DNA of 18,495 bases from the NCBI GenBank assembly GCA_046582475.1, contig JAYGEH010000552.1:1-18495 (forward strand). Reading direction: 5' to 3'. The stretch is from GCA-2687515 sp046582475 (GTDB taxonomy: Bacteria > Pseudomonadota > Alphaproteobacteria > Rhodospirillales > UBA2165). The notes below the pieces were generated by a model that worked only from the letters and a program-made list of their open reading frames with translations, was not told the origin of the DNA and ran no database searches. The translations under genes and the position numbers were made by a program. This document shows, one piece after another, positions 15,086 to 18,495 of the stretch. Within the stretch, counting starts at the first letter, position 1; each line of letters starts with the position of its first letter.

Positions 15086-15261
15086 GGCCAATTGCCGCAG
15101 CAATTCGAAGCGCTGATGTACCCGGATCGCGGATCGTTCACGTTATCCACAAGGACGGGAACAATTATCCGGAAATATTGTTGGTTTCCAGCTTTGCGCG
15201 GGCGATATTTTTTATAGTTTAGGTCCTTGAATTTGTGCAAAGGTGATCGCCGGAGAGTTGA

Positions 15262-15666
15262 ATGATTGGCGATCAAAAACGGTTTGCAAAGATGGGCGCG
15301 CTGGTCGTGAACCACGAATCAAGGATCGTGGCAATCGTGACCACGATCCTGCAATCCCTGGGCATGACCCATATCAAGCGCGCGTTGGACGGCGACAAAG
15401 CCTTGGCCCTGTTCGCCGAAGACCCATATTTCGTTCATTTCGTGGTTTGCGACTGGTCCATGCCGGGCATGACCGGGATTCAATTGATCGAAAAAATCCG
15501 CGCCGTCAATGCGACCATTCCCATATGGATATTGTCCGGCGAAGCCTCCATCGACAATGTGAAGGCGGCGCTGGCGGCCGGCGTCAGCCAGTTCCTGGCG
15601 AAACCGTTCACGTCGGCGGATATGCAAAAGCGGGTTCGCGCAATGACCAAGAATCTAATCGTCTAG
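15262..15666 (+). CDS. Stand-alone response-regulator receiver protein with altered metal site
   Basis: A 134-aa single REC domain with no output domain. The phospho-acceptor is D64 in VVCDWSMPGMTG, the switch Ser is S92 (WILSGEAS) and the conserved Lys is K114 (FLAKPF). The acidic pair after the first strand, normally DD, reads NHE (N17-H18-E19) in ALVVNHESRIV, so magnesium binding and phosphorylation may be weakened. GGAGAG precedes the ATG. It lies between the CoA ligase and the FAD monooxygenase genes on the opposite strand, with 18 bp to the monooxygenase stop. No histidine kinase is in the window. It may work like CheY through protein binding, or as a phosphorylation-independent receiver. 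Confidence 0.87.
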   Translation: MIGDQKRFAKMGALVVNHESRIVAIVTTILQSLGMTHIKRALDGDKALALFAEDPYFVHFVVCDWSMPGMTGIQLIEKIRAVNATIPIWILSGEASIDNVKAALAAGVSQFLAKPFTSADMQKRVRAMTKNLIV

Positions 15667-15684
15667 GTATCTACGCCGGATTTA

Positions 15685-17271
15685 TTATCCTTGCCCCGAC
15701 ACCCGGCCCATGAGCTGGTCCGCGTCCTCGGGGCCTTGATCGCCGGTCCAGACCACAAACTGATCGGGACGCACCAGAATCAGGCGCTGCTCGTATTTTT
15801 CGCGGCCGCCTTCAAAACTGTCGCGGAGGCATTTTAAGGGGATTTTGCGCGCCCTGGCCGCCGCCTCGAAGGCCTGAACGGCGCTATCGTCGGCGCCGAA
15901 GGCCAGCAGCGTGAAGCCGCTATCCAGTTCCTCGAACACGTTGCGGCCCGACGACAAAGATTGGGGCGGCAGATGATGGCCGGTGCGGGCGGTAAAGGTG
16001 TGGACGCCGTGGGCGCCGCACTCGGCGCCATCGGGCCCCATGACCACCGAGGAGCCTTCGTAATGGGGCTCATAAACTTCGGCGCGCATGCCGCCGGTAA
16101 ATTCGCGCTCCTTCCAGACTCGGGCAAATTCCTCTTCGTCCTTTTCCGGGCTGTAGCGCTCCAGGAATTCCGCGTCTCTTTGGATACGCGCCGCGATGAA
16201 ATCCTCGCCGGTGTCGCGGAAAATGGGGCGCCGTTCCTCGGAATAGGTGTCGAGCAGCGCATCGGTGCCCCAGCCATCCAGCTTGGCGGCCAGTTTCCAG
16301 CCGATATTGACCGCATCCTCGAGACCATTGTTGAGCCCGAAGCCGCCATAGGGCGGGTGGCTGTGGGCGGCATCGCCGGCGATGAAGACGCGGCCTTTCT
16401 GGTATTCCTCGGCCACCGAAATGCGCAGGTCCCAGAATCCCACATAGTCAAACTCGGCGGCAAACGTGAACCCGGCGACCCGTTGGATGAGGCCATGGAA
16501 ATCGTAATTGTCCCGGGTGGTGTCGGCGGGCACCGGGGCATGGAAAAACCAGCCCTCGCCCACATCGATGCGCCCGAAAAACTGCCAATAGCCCTTCAGG
16601 TCCGGATGCAGCACATTGTAGGTCGAGCGCGGCGGAAAGCGTTCCAGGCCCTTGTGCAATTCCTTGGAGCGGAACACCGCCAGCAGCATTAATTGGTCAA
16701 AGTCCGATCCGGTGCGCTGGATCCCGATCTGGTCGCGCACCACCGAGCGGGCGCCGTCGCAGCCGACCACATAATCCGCCTCGATGACTTCGCGGCCCGG
16801 ACCATCCTCTTCGGTGATCGTCACGCGGACACCGGTTTCATCTTGCTCGATGGTCTCCGCCGCCCATCCGACCTGCACCTCGATGTTGGGAAAATCGGCC
16901 ATTCTTTTGCGCACCACTTCTTCCAGGAGGTATTGCGGCAGACGTTCGTTGGCCTGGAAATAATATTCGCGCACGGTTTCCCGCTGCGGCGGCTGGATCC
17001 AATATTCGCTCATCAGGTTGCCGTAGGCGGTGACGCCGCCGATGGGATAGCCTGGCGGCATGGCGCGCGCGGCGCGCAACTCATCGGCGATGCCCCAGTA
17101 ATAAAAATGCTCCAGGGTGCGTTGCGTCAGGTTCTGTCCCTTCGGAATCCGCTGCGGCGCCAAGCGGCGTTCGATGACGCCGCACGATATGCCGCGAATG
17201 CCCAATTCCAGGGCCAAGGACGCGCCCACCGGGCCGCCGCCGACGATGACCACCTGATGCCGTTTTTGCAT
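15685..17271 (-). CDS. FAD-dependent aromatic monooxygenase (MhpA/PheA type)
   Basis: A 528-aa class A flavoprotein hydroxylase that uses NAD(P)H and O2 to hydroxylate an aromatic ring. Seen are the FAD-binding GGGPVGASLALELGIRG (G11-G16), the DG motif GCDGARSVVR (D172) and the GD motif FIAGDAAHSHPPYGGFGLNNG (D300), in the right order and spacing. The C-terminal about 130 residues have the thioredoxin-like fold pattern seen in phenol and 3-(3-hydroxyphenyl)propionate hydroxylases. AAGGA lies about 8 bp before the ATG. It follows the OYE-type gene on the same strand by 149 bp and may act on the CoA ester made by the nearby ligase, or on the free acid. The substrate is not readable from the sequence. 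Confidence 0.88.
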   Translation of the reverse strand: MQKRHQVVIVGGGPVGASLALELGIRGISCGVIERRLAPQRIPKGQNLTQRTLEHFYYWGIADELRAARAMPPGYPIGGVTAYGNLMSEYWIQPPQRETVREYYFQANERLPQYLLEEVVRKRMADFPNIEVQVGWAAETIEQDETGVRVTITEEDGPGREVIEADYVVGCDGARSVVRDQIGIQRTGSDFDQLMLLAVFRSKELHKGLERFPPRSTYNVLHPDLKGYWQFFGRIDVGEGWFFHAPVPADTTRDNYDFHGLIQRVAGFTFAAEFDYVGFWDLRISVAEEYQKGRVFIAGDAAHSHPPYGGFGLNNGLEDAVNIGWKLAAKLDGWGTDALLDTYSEERRPIFRDTGEDFIAARIQRDAEFLERYSPEKDEEEFARVWKEREFTGGMRAEVYEPHYEGSSVVMGPDGAECGAHGVHTFTARTGHHLPPQSLSSGRNVFEELDSGFTLLAFGADDSAVQAFEAAARARKIPLKCLRDSFEGGREKYEQRLILVRPDQFVVWTGDQGPEDADQLMGRVSGQG

Positions 17272-17392
17272 TCCCGTTGTCCTTACATTTGTAAGCTTTT
17301 GCCGCTACCCCGATGGCCAAACTGTGCGCTTGGCGGCGCGCGGCCCATGATTTCGGTCAAGTCTTCGGTGCCAAGATAGGCAGCCGCCGAGG

Positions 17393-17414
17393 GCCGGGCA
17401 AGCCAAGGCCCGGC
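17393..17414. terminator. Weak hairpin between OYE and monooxygenase genes
   Basis: A 7-bp stem, GCCGGGC / GCCCGGC, with an 8-base loop, just past the stop codon of the OYE-type gene. There is no T tract after it on the minus strand. It may only attenuate or protect mRNA ends. Confidence 0.25.
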
Positions 17415-17420
17415 GTCTGG

Positions 17421-18495
17421 TTACCGCCAGCCCGGAGCCGTGGTCCGGCGCTTGCCATCGGATGTCCGCGTGACATCATCGCCATCCAGGCCAACCCGGT
17501 CCCAGAGCTTGCAGGTCACTTGTTTGTGTTTTTGGTCGAGCCCCTCGCAGTAATTGGTATAGGTGCATTGACGAACTTCGGCGCCGCGCCCCTGGCGGAT
17601 TTTTTCGAACCAGTCGGGATCGGCGAGGCATTGGCGCGCCGCGCCGACGGCATCGGCCTGACCTTCGGCCAGGATGCCCTCGGCTTGGCGAAACCCGTGG
17701 ATGCCGCCGGTAACGATCACCGGCATCGCGTGCCCGGCGGCGCGGATGGCGGCGCGCACCGCGGCGGCGGCGGTAACGTTGCGGCCAAACGGGCCGGTTT
17801 CATCGGAAATGTAAGCGGGCATGCATTCATAGCCGCTGCGCCCGGTATAGGGATAGGCGGCCTCGCCGATGCCCGGCTGCTTGGCGTCTTCGAACTTGCC
17901 GCCCCGGGACAAGGACAGGAAATCCATGCCGGCGGCGGCGAATTCCACGGCGAAATAACAGTTATCGTCCAAACTGCCGCCGCCGGCGATGCATTCCTCG
18001 GCCGACAGGCGGCAGCCGACGGCGAAACCGTTGCCGGTGCGTTTCTGCACGGCGCGCAAGACTTCCAGGGGCAGGCGGATGCGGTTTTCTTTCGGCCCGC
18101 CATAGCCATCGCCGCGGCCGTTGGTGGCCGACAGGAACGACGCCATGGTGTAGGCGTGGGTGTAGTGCAATTCGGCGCCGTCGATGCCCGCCGCCTCGGC
18201 GCGCGCCGCCGAGTCGGCGAACAACTCGGGCAGGACATTGGGCAAATCGGCGATATGGGGCAACCCGGTATCGGTCACTCGTTCCCGGTAGCCCATTCTC
18301 AAGGCTTCCATCTCGCGGGTCTCAAGGACACCGGCCAGCTCGGTATCGTCCATCGCGGCGAGGGCGGCGCGAATATGGGCTTCCGGCCCGTCGCCGCCCT
18401 TCAAGGCCGCCCGGTGGGCGTCGGTTATGGCCAGAAATTCGTTCAGATACCGGCTCCGCTCGGGGCGCCGGCGGATGGCCAGGAAGTCGAGAAGC
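17421..18495 (-). CDS. Old Yellow Enzyme-type NADH:flavin oxidoreductase (5' end beyond the window)
   Basis: An FMN TIM-barrel reductase, 358 codons visible, with the frame open through the right edge; the true start is outside. Clear signatures are GIDGAELHYTHAYTMASFLS, the YGGPKENRIRLPLEVLRAV motif of OYE family enzymes, GCRLSAEE, the barrel strand AGMDFLSLSRGGKFEDAKQP and the phosphate-binding VIVTGGI. After the barrel, QCTYTNYCEGLDQKHKQVTCKLWDR contains three Cys in an arrangement like the cofactor/iron-sulfur linker of dienoyl-CoA reductase relatives, but the second flavin domain of those enzymes is absent. It lies first in the minus-strand series leading to the FAD monooxygenase. A role reducing an aromatic or dienoyl-CoA intermediate is inferred from the context. 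Confidence 0.85.
   Translation of the reverse strand, partial: LLDFLAIRRRPERSRYLNEFLAITDAHRAALKGGDGPEAHIRAALAAMDDTELAGVLETREMEALRMGYRERVTDTGLPHIADLPNVLPELFADSAARAEAAGIDGAELHYTHAYTMASFLSATNGRGDGYGGPKENRIRLPLEVLRAVQKRTGNGFAVGCRLSAEECIAGGGSLDDNCYFAVEFAAAGMDFLSLSRGGKFEDAKQPGIGEAAYPYTGRSGYECMPAYISDETGPFGRNVTAAAAVRAAIRAAGHAMPVIVTGGIHGFRQAEGILAEGQADAVGAARQCLADPDWFEKIRQGRGAEVRQCTYTNYCEGLDQKHKQVTCKLWDRVGLDGDDVTRTSDGKRRTTAPGWR

Noticed and set aside
15143..15151. TTATCCACA, a perfect DnaA box
   Set aside because: A single copy with no further boxes, DnaA gene or AT-rich unwinding region; one match is expected by chance at this scale.

Overview
The window is GC-rich, densely packed bacterial DNA. Gene style (TAXI-type TRAP receptor, UbiD-like decarboxylase, RND efflux, Old Yellow Enzyme, LysR and PadR regulators) suggests an Alphaproteobacterium of the Rhodospirillales kind; this is an inference from gene content, since no rRNA, tRNA or marker gene is present. 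I saw no CRISPR array, transposase or integrase.

Layout. (1) 49-3475: on the minus strand a prFMN-type UbiD-family decarboxylase is followed by a TAXI solute receptor and a strong terminator; divergent from them is a RutB-like cysteine hydrolase of the isochorismatase superfamily. This looks like uptake and decarboxylation of a small carboxylic acid. (2) 3496-5594: a small ferredoxin-like-fold candidate and a small multi-pass membrane protein form a minus-strand pair, divergent from a LysR regulator. A perfect LysR-type dyad between them sits about 66 bp upstream of the predicted start of the pair and over the -10 of the regulator itself. A small AtzH-like protein converges on the LysR gene, their stop codons sharing one TTAA. 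(3) 5641-7395: two dipeptide-type ABC permeases in clearly AT-richer DNA (about 40-47% GC in hand-counted lines against about 67% in a line outside), with no ATPase or binding protein in the window; probably a transferred island. It abuts a 35-codon ORF resembling an aldo/keto reductase C-terminus. (4) 7505-7928: a 424-bp non-coding region with G-rich 20-bp repeats, a 24-bp perfect inverted repeat and, at its right end, a promoter with three perfect dyads. (5) 7929-12810: padR-type repressor, RND adaptor and RND pump, each pair overlapping by 4 bp, hence one operon, probably autoregulated and drug- or solvent-inducible. (6) 12772-13296: an EF-hand protein, whose 3' end overlaps that of the pump gene on the opposite strand. 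(7) 13374 to the right edge: an aromatic-acid CoA ligase of the 2-aminobenzoate/benzoate type, a stand-alone receiver domain protein (plus strand), an FAD aromatic monooxygenase and an Old Yellow Enzyme-type reductase cut by the window edge. The ligase, monooxygenase and reductase are the three activities of an aerobic CoA-dependent route for anthranilate-like acids, here on separate genes.

The most notable items are the regulatory architecture at 7837-7905, the LysR box geometry at 4234-4300, the AT-rich orphan permease island, the split ligase/monooxygenase/OYE cluster, and a receiver protein whose acidic metal pair is replaced.
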